64,000 bases of DNA from positions 64,681,860-64,745,859 of the forward strand of contig CM075760.1 of NCBI GenBank assembly GCA_037974335.1. Direction: 5' to 3'. Source of the stretch: Prionace glauca (taxonomy: Eukaryota > Chordata > Chondrichthyes > Carcharhiniformes > Carcharhinidae). Both the position numbers and the translations under genes were made by a program. Below, piece after piece: positions 10,886-20,739 of this stretch. Numbering within the stretch: position 1 is the first letter of the stretch; every line of letters begins with the position of its first letter. Below the pieces are notes generated by a model, which was given only the letters and a program-made list of their open reading frames with translations, was not told where the DNA came from and ran no database searches.

Positions 10886-11530
10886 AAAGCCTGAAAAAAA
10901 GATGAATGATTTTAGCGTTTAATGAATCAAGTAATGAATTTTTTGGAGGCGATGAATGGCAAAAAGTTCAACGATATATATTATCCTTACGGTTAATATT
11001 TACGGGCATATCCTGATATAATATAAATGGGTTTATGTTAAGGCTAAAGTAAATTATCTCGAAACCAATAATATGTGTGCATTGAAAGGCGCGTTCAGGT
11101 CTCCACACTTAAACCTTTACATTGATCTTAAAAGAAAACATATACTATGATCATTCCAATGCGGGTAGGATGGTCTGTCGGAGACTCGGTGCAGACTCAA
11201 TGAGCCATATTTTCTCCTGCACTGTCATGTCTGCCTCTCCATTATTTCCAACTTCCCATACTTCCCTGAACCTCAACACTCCATCTAGGCCGTAAATTCT
11301 CTTCTTTGCGTGTAAAAAGTGTTGGATTGAACAGGGTGAGGTGAAGCTGTTTGTTTAGTGACTGTAATTGATGTGAGTCTCCATGGATCTGATTGGTGTG
11401 CCTGGAGGGATTTCCCCCTTCGAATAATAAGGGATTCCGTTCAATGTGTTGTCCCATTGAGTCAGCGAGAGCGACAACTCCAACACTAACAGCGATCAGC
11501 GGCTGTGGAGACAGAGGGAGCGAGAGGAGA
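10886..11530. other. flank upstream of GPCR gene B
   Basis: No gene was recognised in this AT-rich stretch. It probably includes promoter and 5' untranslated sequence of the receptor gene whose exon 1 lies at about 11.75 kb. Confidence 0.35.
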
Positions 11531-11690
11531 GATCAGAATCTGGGAGCAATGGCCCAGAATGTTCGAACAATTGATCAGAATCTGGGAACAATGACCCAGA
11601 ATGTTCCAACAATTGATCGGAATCTGGGAACAATGACCCAGAATGTTCCAACAATTGATCGGAATCTGGGAACAATGGATTGGAAGTTTC
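11530..11690 (+). repeat. 42-bp tandem repeat, about 3.5 copies
   Basis: The unit 'gatcggaatctgggaacaat' + 'gacccagaatgttccaacaatt' (42 bp, 14 codons) is repeated head to tail with few differences. The period is a multiple of three and the reading frame through it is open into the GPCR exon 1. A related but diverged wording (ggatcagaatctgagagcaa) occurs near 9280-9370. Confidence 0.85.
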
Positions 11691-11749
11691 CAGCCATGGA
11701 CAAAAGTTTATATTATTGGATTTCTATATTTACCTTAGATAATTGGAGG

Positions 11750-12801
11750 ATGCCATCAGCTTATCGGATTGAAAGTCTACTGAAGGTGATTCAGTACGTT
11801 TACTATCCCATCTTGGCGATTATTGGAGTTCCGGGTAAGTCCCTGTCTGGAATTGTACCAGTCCGACTGCCACTGGAATCGGAGCAGGCAGGGGTCAGAG
11901 CATGGGAAGGTCTGTTGAACACGGGTAGGATTTTGCAGTTTTCGGAAAAGTGAGGCTGCAAAGTTCTGTCCCCAGTTCCTAATTCTAGAAAGGCTGTTTA
12001 ACTGTATTGATTTCCTTGTCATTTACTGTACTGGGTTTGCTGCTCTTGTTGTTCCTGTTGAATCCCTATATCCAGTTATTAATTCTTTCAGCCGCTGACA
12101 ATTGTCTCAGGGCCTATGGGCTAGGGTATCTTCTGTGTGTTGTGACTATCCATAGACATGTGACCTAACACTAATCCTTTGTGAGAAAAATATAAAGCAG
12201 AATGGTTTTTTACCATCTACATGTAACGCCAGCTCACTGCCAATTGCCCACCCAGTCACCACGCTGCAGAATGCATTTTATTGATCATGTTTGCACAGCA
12301 GGATCTCAAGAGAAAACATGTTTCGTATTGAAATTCATTCATCAATGTCACAAGTATGCAAACATTAACACTGCAATGAAGTTGCTATAAAAATCCCCGA
12401 GTTGCCACGCTCCGGCGCCTGTTCAGGTACACTGAGGGATTATTTAGCCCGGCCAATGCATCAAACCATCACAACTTTCAGATTTTTAGGGGAAACCGGA
12501 GCACCTGGAGGAAACCCACGCAGACACAGTGAGAACGAGTAGACTCTGCACACTCAGTAGCCAAGCCTTAAATTGAACCAGGGAGCCTAGTGCTATGAGG
12601 CAACAACACTGTCCCCTGCACCACCTCAAACTTTCCTGGAGTCACAGAAACACTAACATACATGTATTAATAGAAACATTTACTGATAGAAGCAATCAGA
12701 TTTAGACACTTACTTCCACTCACACACAAATTCAGAAGCCAAAATTGTTGTAAGCCTCCGGAATAACACACACTTAGGAGCACTCATCAGGTACTCTGGT
12801 G

Positions 12802-12846
<45 letters not shown>

Positions 12847-12861
12847 ACACACACACACACA

Positions 12862-12897
<36 letters not shown>

Positions 12898-14743
12898 CAT
12901 AGGAATAATGGTGTTAATGGCTGAGCTGTCGTTGATAAACATGAGTCGGCGTTACAGGGTTGACTGTAATGTCAGAGAGATGGGATTTTGGACCGGTTGT
13001 GGATGTAGTGAACTGTAGTGGATCCAGGAAATCTGGGAAGCCGGAACTGATTCATGCCATGACTAACCTTTTCATGCATTTCATAATATTGGATGTCGGA
13101 GTCACAGGATGAGAGTCATTAGGCAGCTTGCTTGGCTTTTCCTTTGCTACTGGCCTTTGTTTGAGTTTTTACCTGGTGCATATATTGACAACATTCCTGC
13201 CATGAGAGGACTCATGGAGATGTAAATCTAATAGAGATTCTGCGCTTCAGGGCATCAGGATCTCCCTCTGCCAACTGTTAGTATTGTCCAGAGGAAAGGG
13301 TCAAACCAACACTGTTTGGTACCAGCTCTGTTGCGGGAGTTGTCAGTGAGCTGTCTGAGAGACAACAGATTACCACCTACAGGACTCCACTCCGCATCTT
13401 CTGTTAGGGTTTACTGCCTCATCCTTCTTACCCTCCAAATCCTTCACAGGCAGAGGGGATATTTACCTGTAGCTGAGTGAGGGATAACGTTGAGAACTCC
13501 CTGGAAAGCTCTTTCCCAAATGTTAACGTTGTGTCACTACCAAGGAGCAGTACGGTGGCATAGTGGTTAGTACTGCTGACTCATAGCATCAGAAACCTGG
13601 GTTCAGTTCCATTTTTGGGTCATTGTCTGTGTTGAGTTTGTACATTCTCTCTGTGTCTGTACAGGTTTACTCTAGATGCTCTACTTTCCCCTCACACTCC
13701 GAAAGACGTACTGGCTTAAAAAATGTATTCCAATTGTTGTGATAATGTACTTTAAAAAAAAAACATCGTAAGTCTAAATGGCAATTCCTTCCATTGAATC
13801 ATATCTAATTTTATTCTGTATTTCCTTCCTGACAGTGAACATAATCACAATTGTGACACTGAGGAGCAGAAACTGTGGTCTGTCCAAATGTGTCACTCAT
13901 TACCTGGTGGCCATGTCAGTGGGAGATCTGCTGGTCATTATCCTCGACCTGATATTGAGACACATTCCCATTGTTTATCGCGACCACTTATATTTCCTAC
14001 ACTCGTTCCCCGTGTGTAACATCCATGCCGTCCTGCTTTATGGAGCCACTGACTGTTCTGTCTGGTTCACCGTCACTTTCACCTTTGATCGATTTGTGGC
14101 CATTTGTTGTCCGAAGCTGAGAAGTAAATATTGCACTGAGAAATCGGCGTCTGTGGTTCTGGGAACAGTGACAGTGCTGAGCTGTTTAAAGAACATTGTC
14201 TGGTATTTTATGTTATTAAATACATATGGGCTGCGGAACCTCCCCTGGTTTTGTGACTTCACAGATGGTTTTATGCACTCTCTGGCCTGGGGAATAATCG
14301 AGTTCCTCCATTACATTCTAAACCCGTGTGTCCCATTCGTCCTGATTCTGCTGCTGAATGCTCTCACCGTCAGACACATTTTAGTGAGCAGCAGAGCCCG
14401 CAGGAGACTCCGGGCTCACCGCAGCGGTGAGAATCCAAAAGACCCAGAGTTGGAGAGTCGAAGGAAATCCATCATTTTCCTATTTGTTATCTCAGCCAAT
14501 TTCATTATCTTATGGTCAATATTCATGGTTTATTCAGCATGGAATCGCATGTATGATTTGGGGTTTAAAATTATATTAGAATTTTATGTTATGGAATTGG
14601 GCTTCATGCTGCAACTCACAAGTTGCTGTACAAATACTGCTATTTACGCTGTGACACAAACTCAGTTCAGGCAGCAGCTAAAAAATGTACAGAAATATCC
14701 CCTTACTGCAATTTTCCACTCAATACAGCCTGAGAGGAAATGA
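11750..14743 (+). CDS. GPR139-like class A GPCR, two exons (gene B)
   Basis: Exon 1 (to 11834) encodes an extracellular N-terminus and the start of TM1, ending IQYVYYPILAIIGVP before a GTAAGT donor. Exon 2 (13836-14743) starts after GACAG and continues VNIITIVTLRSRNCGLSK. Joined, the frame is continuous for about 330 residues if the ATG at 11750 is used; an in-frame ATG at 11696 is an alternative. Visible motifs are SVGDLLVII (TM2), the TM3 Cys in PVCNIH, DRFVAICC, the ECL2 Cys in LPWFCDF, ARRRLRAHR in ICL3 and TNTAIYAV in TM7. The stop is TGA. The 2.0-kb intron holds two SINEs and a CA repeat. All splice and coding signals look intact, so it is likely a working receptor of unknown ligand. 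Confidence 0.88.
12335..12635 (-). mobile_element. HE-type SINE inside GPCR intron
   Basis: This is a reverse-orientation copy of the HE-type SINE, with the 3' end (aacattaacactgcaatgaag) at left and the tRNA-like head (ggtggtgcaggggacagtg) at right. It lies in the intron of GPCR gene B. Confidence 0.8.
12640..12800. other. intron sequence
   Basis: Intron of GPCR gene B between the SINE and the CA repeat. Nothing else was recognised. Confidence 0.5.
12802..12896 (+). repeat. (CA)n microsatellite
   Basis: About 90 bp of nearly pure CA dinucleotides with a few AGACAC interruptions, in the GPCR intron. Confidence 0.97.
12897..13544. other. intron sequence, no feature seen
   Basis: The rest of the GPCR gene B intron. 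I found no exon, tRNA or recognisable repeat in it. Confidence 0.45.
13545..13733 (+). mobile_element. HE-type SINE, head and core
   Basis: Plus-strand copy starting 'gagcagtacggtggcatagtgg' with a B-box-like GGTTCAGTTCC and a degraded core. It ends about 100 bp before the acceptor of GPCR gene B exon 2. Confidence 0.75.
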
Positions 14744-14799
14744 CAACAACAAGACCTCTGAATCTTCCTATTGGGCATTCAAACTGTAAATCACCAAAC

Positions 14800-15545
14800 A
14801 GCCTCACAGAGATAGAAAGACTGACAGATAGATAGAGAGGACAATGTTAGCAACAGTGAGATTATTAGACAGAGAGTGGCAAAGAGAGGAAAAGGCACGA
14901 AGACTTGGAGAGCAAAGAATTTCAAAGAGTTTCTAACAGGTACAGGAAACAATGAGATAGAAGAGAGACAAAGACAGAGTCTCACAGAATGTGAAAGACA
15001 GAAATAGTGAGGAAAATGGCGAGAGAGATAAACAGGGAATGAGAAAGACAGAAATAATGAGGAAAATGGCGAGAGAGATATACAGGGAATGAGAAAGGGA
15101 GATAGAGGAAGACAGATTGGAGTTTGTAATACGAGAGGGAGAGGGAGACAAGGGGGTGGGGGAACGGGAGGCAAAAAGTGATGCAGAAGGAAATAGCCAG
15201 AGACAGATAGAAACAGAGATATCGAGACACAGAGTAGGAGTGAATGGGAAAGAGTGGGACTGAAAAAGCACAATGGACAAAGCAAGAGCAAAAGTCAGAG
15301 TGAGGTGGGTGGGGGGTGGGGCAGAGAGACAAATAAATTAAAGAGGGACAGGGAGTGGGAGTAGGAGAGTGACACTGAGGGGGAGTGGCAGGAGAGACAG
15401 AGGGAGAGTGGGGGAGAAGCGGAGAGACAGCAAAAGACAGAGTGAAACATCGAGAGAGACAGAGGCACAGAGAGACATAGAGAAAGAATGATAGAGAGAG
15501 AGCCACAAGAAACATAGAAAAAGGTAGAGAGATATATCTAAGGAC
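14800..15545 (+). repeat. 740-bp polypurine (GA-rich) tract with a 50-bp tandem duplication
   Basis: The plus strand is almost free of pyrimidine runs and is built of GAGA, GACAGA and GGGAG wording. Within it (about 14990-15100) a 50-bp unit, 'gacagaaatagtgaggaaaa' + 'tggcgagagagataaacagggaatgagaaa', is present twice. Long antisense frames across it are composition artefacts. It lies just after the stop of GPCR gene B. Confidence 0.9.
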
Positions 15546-15802
15546 TTCAACGGTAACCATCAGGTGGAGCTTTGGAATATGAGCTCCCTGATTGAGGCAG
15601 TTAATGCTGTCCAATCCGGGAGTCCGGCAGACATGCATAGTATGGTGTGTCTGGGTTACCGGAATTCAGGATGTGTACACTCAGGTGTGGATGTGATGGA
15701 CTGTAGGTTTTATCACTTGAGTATTAATGCAACAACTCAGCTAATGTTCTGGGCACATGGATTCCGATCACGTCACCGCAGATGGTGGAACTTAAGTAAA
15801 TA

Positions 15803-15880
15803 TATCTGGAGTTTAGAATTCATTAGTGACCATAAAAACATTGTCCATTTTCAGAAAGACCCATCTGGTTTATCAATGTC
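15803..15880 (+). mobile_element. SINE fragment (second family)
   Basis: The wording 'gtgaccataaaaacattgtcc...cccatctggtttatcaatgtc' matches the body of the SINE seen more fully at 17.3 kb. Confidence 0.5.
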
Positions 15881-16070
15881 ATGATGTGGATATGCTGGCG
15901 CTGGACTGGGGTAGACACAGTAAAAAGTCTGACAACACCAGGTTTAAGTCCAATCGATTTATGTGATAGTAAATTCACTAGCTTTCGAGGTTACCCTCTT
16001 CGTCAGGCGAATGTTCGTCACCAGAACTCTCCATTCACCTGACGAAGAGGGTAACCTCGAAAGCTCGTGA
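15880..16070. mobile_element. Penelope-like element 3' ends in inverted arrangement
   Basis: The left half reads, on the minus strand, into the 3' end common to Penelope-like copies in this window ('cctgacgaagagggtaacct' + 'cgaaagct ... ttggacttaaacctggtgttgtc'). The right half (16038-16070) carries the same block on the plus strand. The two form a 28-bp perfect inverted repeat (15980-16007 and 16038-16065) around a 30-bp spacer. Head-to-head or tail-to-tail partial copies are characteristic of Penelope-like elements. A longer copy is at 51.6-52.3 kb. Confidence 0.65.
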
Positions 16071-16109
16071 AACTTTGCATTGCAACAAATTGAACAGAAT
16101 TTGACACGT

Positions 16110-16900
16110 TAGGACAGTGCCCATATTCCCCATCATCCAAAGGTCTGGCAGAAAGTGCGGCCCAAACAGTAAAAAGAGGTTCAAAAAACTATCCCACTGC
16201 CTCCTTTGACACCAACCTATCCAGATTGCTCTTCAATTACAGGACAACATCCCCCCAATCACCACTCCCCTCCCCTCTTCAACAAATGGAATAGCACAAG
16301 CAGAGTTCCTCATGATCACTCTTCCCAAAGTCTAATTTTCCGAGGGTGGGAGCTGACACCCAGAGCCGTTTCCATCAACTGGGACAGGCTGTTAAAGGTA
16401 GTTGTTAGGCTATTAGTTAAGAATCATGGCAATGGATACGCTGGTTATGAGACACGTTCAGGTCAGGAACAGGGCCAGTTTCCTATCAAGTCCGCTTGGG
16501 AGATACCATCCTATGGGAATGTTTCAAACATCTACAAACCGTGAAACCCCAAGACATGCAGGGAAAATCAATTCCCGGCACACCCGGAACTTTGGAAAGA
16601 ATTCCAGATGCTCCGGCTCCTGCTCTCCATCTCCACCAGTGAGAAACTCGGAGTCTGAAATGGACAGGGCGGGTTTAGCCTCTCGGCCACATTGTCTCCC
16701 AATAAAGGGAACTTGGGCCACAACGCTCATGGTGGAAGAGGCGAGCTCCGGTCTGCTGAAACCCACTCACCTCCGAGGCTGAGCAGGAGGAACCAGACCC
16801 AGCAGTGAAATTTCAAAGAAAGGCTTCCAAGCCGGTCAGCCCTCGGCGGTTACTCAGACCGAGAGGGGGAGGGGTGTCATAACTTAAAATGGATTAATGA
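16110..16900 (+). mobile_element. Gypsy/Ty3-type retroelement fossil, integrase region
   Basis: Translation resembles the C-terminal part of a Gypsy integrase (SKGLAESAAQTVKRG and LFNYRTTSPQS wording, followed by a region like the chromatin-side tail with proline and arginine-rich stretches). The element is broken, only the 3' part of pol is recognisable, and it looks old. The sequence after about 16870 may include long-terminal-repeat material, but I could not define an LTR boundary. Confidence 0.6.
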
Positions 16901-17260
16901 GTTGGGCATGACCAAGTATGAACTTCGGAATGAGGCCTGTGAAATCTGCCTATTGAGGGATCTCCACAGACTGTAAGTTGCAGAGAGTGAAACGCTGAGA
17001 GTTGGGGAAAGTGTGGGAGTTTAGGGAAGTGGGTGGAGAGGTGTTGCTGTGTCTTGTGTCCCTTACTACCCCGTCCATACTGCCATTTCCAGATGGGTAG
17101 GTGTCTATCAGACATTACAGTTCAGAAAGTGACTTGGAACCAACAGAAGCAGCTGATTCGTGAGTAAGTTCTTGGAAGGGAATCTGAGGACATTTTCTGA
17201 GTAGCTCCTACTGATGTTATAACTTCAGGAAGGATTCCTCCTGTTGTTCATGTTCTTGGT
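16900..17260. other. possible LTR-derived flank, otherwise unassigned
   Basis: This stretch directly follows the Gypsy fossil and might hold its 3' terminal repeat. No second copy is present in the window to prove it. Confidence 0.3.
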
Positions 17261-17261
17261 A

Positions 17262-17412
17262 CGAATCCGCTCACTGCAGCTGATGGAATTTGAATCAAAT
17301 AAAAATTGTCTGGAAATAAAAATCTACTGATGACCATAAAACCATATTTGATTGTCGAAAGGACCAATTTCTTTCACTGATGTCCTTTAGGGAAGGAAAT
17401 CTACCAGGGAGA
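17262..17412 (+). mobile_element. SINE, second family, body and 3' end
   Basis: The wording 'gctgatggaatttgaatcaa', 'aaaatctactgatgaccataaaacc' and 'ctgatgtcctttagggaaggaaatct' is a very common elasmobranch SINE body. Related copies are at 15.8 and 24.4 kb. Confidence 0.6.
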
Positions 17413-17490
17413 GGGGAATAAAGCAAAGGTAAATTAGCTGAAGTGGAACTAGAGAACAGGGCCAGTAAAACTCAGAGAAAGAGCAGAACC

Positions 17491-17791
17491 CCTCAAGATA
17501 AAGGGGGGGGGGCGGTTTAGAACAGAGTTGAGGAGGAACTTCTTCACTCAAAGGGTGGTGAATCTCTGGAATTCTCTGCCCGTTGAAGTGGTGGAGGCTG
17601 CCTCGCTAAATATTTTTAAGAAACGGGTTGATGGGTTTTTGATAAGAGAGGGGATTAAGGGTTATGGGGAGAGGGCAGGAAGGTGGAACTGAGCCACGAC
17701 AGATCAGCCATGATCTTATTGAATGGCGGGGCAGGCTCGAAGGGCCAGATGGCCTGCTCCTGCTCCTATTTCTTATGTTCTTATGTTCTTA
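17491..17791 (+). mobile_element. CR1-clade LINE, 3' end
   Basis: This is a copy of the TTCTTATG-tailed LINE subfamily covering the last ~60 codons (RNFFTQRVVNLWNSLPVEVV region, preceded by a run of nine G), the 3' UTR and the 8-bp repeat tail. Confidence 0.88.
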
Positions 17792-18289
17792 AATAGTGTG
17801 GCTCCTAATTAAAGCGCGTCCGGCAGGCTGAAGTGCATTTGTTTCAATACAAAAAGTGTAACAGGTAAGGCTGATGGACTTGGAGCTTGGATTCGTTCTT
17901 GGAACTGTGATGTTGCTGCTTTAACAGAGACTTGGTTAAGGAAAGGAGAGAAATGACAGCTTAACGTACAAGGATGCCGATGATTCAAGCAGGATAGAAA
18001 GTGATGTAACAGGAGAAGGACATTTTCAAGACTGGTAAGGAGAATATTGCAGCAGTACTGCAGGAGGACTGCACCCAATGTAGTTCGCATGGCTTATACA
18101 GGGCATATTAAAGCAAGATTAATCCATCTACTCGCCTGAACAGGAAACGACACAAATGCTCTGGTATCAATACTAAATATCAAATGCAACAAATTCAAAA
18201 TAATGAGAAAGGCATCAGAGGCAGTCGCAGTATCATTAAAGTAGTAAAACCTACAATAATCCGCTACACAAAAATCCCGCACTATCACG
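17792..18289. other. non-coding, no feature recognised
   Basis: Between the LINE tail and the duplicated module beginning near 18290 I found no gene or named repeat. Confidence 0.35.
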
Positions 18290-18760
18290 CAGCAATGTTA
18301 ACAACATTGAGAGTGGCTTTTTCACAGATGAGATCCCAAGACCTCATCTTTCACTAAAAGGTGGAGAACAGTGAGTTCACCTTGTCACAGGTGACAGCTG
18401 GAGTTACAGGAAATATCTTCACACCACAAACCACAGAGTGTTTAGGACAAGGGTCTATATGTGAATTTCAGATGCTCGGGCGTCGAAACAGGTCTTCTGG
18501 ACCACAAGGTCTGGGATTCAACCCCACTTCGGTTTTTTATGACTACAGAAGCAGTGTTTCCGGGCCGGTCACACAAGTGGATTATCAGCTTGGAATTTTT
18601 TTACAATACGCCCAATGACAGGTGGTAAGAGTCGGTGAGTTCAAAGGTCACCGATCTTGCACGGGTTAATGGAAACCACTGCAGGAATTTGTCTGGTGTA
18701 ATCAAGCTCCAATCTATTATAAGTCTCTGGTCAACCAGTGCAACCTCAGTGTGTGCACCA
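18290..18760 (+). repeat. locus-specific duplicated module, copy 1
   Basis: About 470 bp aligns by eye with 47519-48290: shared landmarks are 'cccaagacctcatctttc', 'cctgtcacaggtgacagctgg' and 'ggtcacacaggttgat'-like wording. The second copy is split by a SINE. A further shared piece follows near 19610 and 48300 ('gctgagtctgaattagctgct'). It is non-coding in both copies. Confidence 0.7.
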
Positions 18761-19374
18761 GGAGGATGAGAAGTGAGACTTAACGAATGAACTATAGAAA
18801 TAATTGCATTTCAATGTCACTGAGTCATCTGAATAAGACGTTCAGCACAATGTTTCTAATCGAAGTGGTTCCTCAATGAATCATAAATTGAGAGACAGAG
18901 GGGGGAGTGTGTGCGTGTACATGTGTGTGTGTGAGAGTGAGTTCAAAATAACTGGAAAATACCTGGACTCCTCAATCTCTTTATCCCAGGGTTACTGTGG
19001 CAACCCTGTCTGACACAGAATTAAACATTCCCACTGTTTTCTGTGTTAATAAAGTTTTTAACATCACCACAGCGACAACACCGGAAATGAGCTTCCTTGG
19101 GTTAGAAAGTACTTTCGGACATCTGAATGCTGTAAAAGGCATCAATAAATTAATAAATTAATATTAATAAATTCTTTCTTTCCGATTTCGACTGAAATAT
19201 CTTTCTATAGATTAAATTCATTGTCCTCATGTTTCCACGGGCCCAGTAAAGTTAATTTAATTTTCATTTTTTAAAATTTAAATCCGATTCTTTCCTGGAT
19301 TGGGTAAATGAGTGGTCGCCTAGGATTTCCCGGATTCTGTCTCCAGTCGGTTCAGAGATTCTTTCCGCGCCAGA
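18760..19374. other. non-coding flank
   Basis: A short TGTG run near 18905-18935 and AT-rich DNA. No gene was recognised. Confidence 0.35.
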
Positions 19375-19570
19375 GGACACAGGGCAGTCTGGCAGGAATA
19401 AGAATCCGGCAACTTCCCGAGGAAACAGCGCAGTGCTCAGTGAATGCTGCACCGTCAGAGCTGTCAGCCTCTCGGTGACCTGTTCAATCGAGGACACCGT
19501 GTTCCTTCTCAGCTGGAGGTGACACATCACATGGTCACTGTTTCCAAGAAGAGCAGGAGGAATGTCCTGT
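19375..19570 (-). repeat. duplicated module shared inverted with 55.08-55.23 kb
   Basis: Its reverse complement matches 55085-55225 (shared wording 'ggaaacagtgaccatgtg', 'gagaggctga.agctctgacggtgcagcatt' and 'cactgcgctgt.tcctcgg'). One frame is open for 88 codons in this copy but is broken at 55 kb. I do not recognise the family. Confidence 0.65.
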
Positions 19571-19785
19571 TTGATATCTGTTCACCAATCACAATTACCG
19601 AACACTACAATATTACTGATGGAAATGACACGCTGAGTCTGAATTAGCTGCTGTGTTCTCTGCTGAATTGCTCCCTCGTGTCAGGGGGATTCGCGGGGTA
19701 AATATATGAGGTTAGGGGGAGAGGGTCTGGGTGGGACTGTGGTCGCTGCAGATTCAGTGGCCGAATCTCCTTCTGCACTGTAGGG

Positions 19786-20077
19786 ATTCTATGACGTTAT
19801 AATGCCGTGACGTCACAATGCCGGAAGTTCTGTCGCATGCGCACTCACCTCCCCCACAGTATCATTACCGAAGCTCCTTCACTGATTCACTTTGCGCTCA
19901 CAGGACCCAGCGACCACTGAAGGGATTCTGTGACGTTATAATGTTCTGACGTCAGAATGCCGGATGCTGTGACGTCACAATACCGGATGCTTTGTGCATG
20001 CCCATTCTCCTCCCCCAAGCTATAAACGCTGAGCTCCCTCACTTCTTCACTTTGTGATCACAAGTCCCAGCGACCAG
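19786..20077 (+). promoter_or_regulatory. V gene promoter region, tandemly duplicated, with five CRE-like sites
   Basis: Two imperfect tandem units (about 19786-19924 and 19925-20077) precede the V leader exon by 130 bp. They contain TGACGTCA at 19808, 19947 and 19970 and TGACGTTA at 19792 and 19931, an ETS-like CCGGAAGT at 19821 and a CGCATGCGC at about 19834 (NRF1-like). The second unit ends in TATAAAC at 20021. CREB/ATF sites are known elements of TCR V promoters in mammals; function here is inferred. Confidence 0.7.
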
Positions 20078-20203
20078 GTTCTAACAGCCACAGTGGTACT
20101 GGTTTGGGGCTCGGTTTGGTATCCAATAGCATTGCTTTCCCAAGAGCTTCTCTCAGCCTGGGATCTGCTGACAGCTGCGTCACATAAGTCGATAGAATCC
20201 AGC

Positions 20204-20700
20204 ATGCTTCTGAGCTTCACTTTGATGATTATTTTCCTGGATTTCTTACTGTTCCCTCAGTGTAAGTGTGGTCACTATTTCTGACAGGAATGTTTCACAC
20301 CTCAGCAATGTTAGGTTCTGTTAAATTGTACTCAGCTTTATTGTATTATCTCGAATTGTGAATACGATTGTACTTTATTGTGCTGCATTATAGTACGTTG
20401 TGTTATTACTGCTAATGTACAATTGCAGATGCCGCTGGCATTGAAGAGCTATCACAGTCTCCGGAGTCAGTGGTTGTTACCGAGGGAGCCACTGCATCGT
20501 TGAACTGTTCAACCACAGTAGCTGGACAGACCCTGCAATGGTACAGACAAAATCCAGACAGAACCCTGCAGCACCTGGTGAGTGGTACCAGCGATCAGGG
20601 CAGGATCACGGCTCAATACAATTTCGCAGAGAAACACAGCGTTCTGAATGTTAGTGAAACTCGACTGACAGACACTGCCACCTATTTCTGTGCGATGAGG
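20204..20700 (+). CDS. TCR V gene segment (V20), TRAV/TRDV-like
   Basis: The leader exon 20204-20261 (MLLSFTLMIIFLDFLLFPQ) ends at a GTAAGT donor. The V exon 20429-20700 follows CAATTGCAG, and the intron interrupts a codon after its first base. The mature V starts near GIEELSQSPESVVVTEG, with Cys23 in SLNCST, Trp in LQWYRQNPDRTLQ and the J-proximal motif DTATYFCAMR. CDR1 and CDR2 are short. It encodes the antigen-contacting variable domain of a T-cell receptor chain after V(D)J joining. It is open throughout and is followed directly by a consensus-type 23-RSS. I favour alpha/delta because of CAM/CAL endings; TRG or TRB cannot be fully excluded from V sequence alone. Confidence 0.9.
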
Positions 20701-20739
20701 CACAGTACAGCAAAGACCGTACAGGGCCGTACAAAAACC
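20701..20739 (+). other. RSS, 23-bp spacer (V20)
   Basis: Heptamer CACAGTA at 20701-20707, 23-bp spacer, nonamer ACAAAAACC at 20731-20739. It directs RAG cutting at the 3' end of V20 and can pair only with a 12-RSS. Confidence 0.92.

Noticed and set aside
6841-12000. Ig CH domain exon upstream of the Ig membrane exons
   Set aside because: No Cys-Trp-Cys pattern of a C1-set domain was found on the minus strand; the stretch is mostly LINE and SINE.
14791-15638. Long minus-strand frames rich in Ser, Leu and Phe
   Set aside because: They are the complement of a polypurine tract. Low-complexity composition explains the lack of stops.
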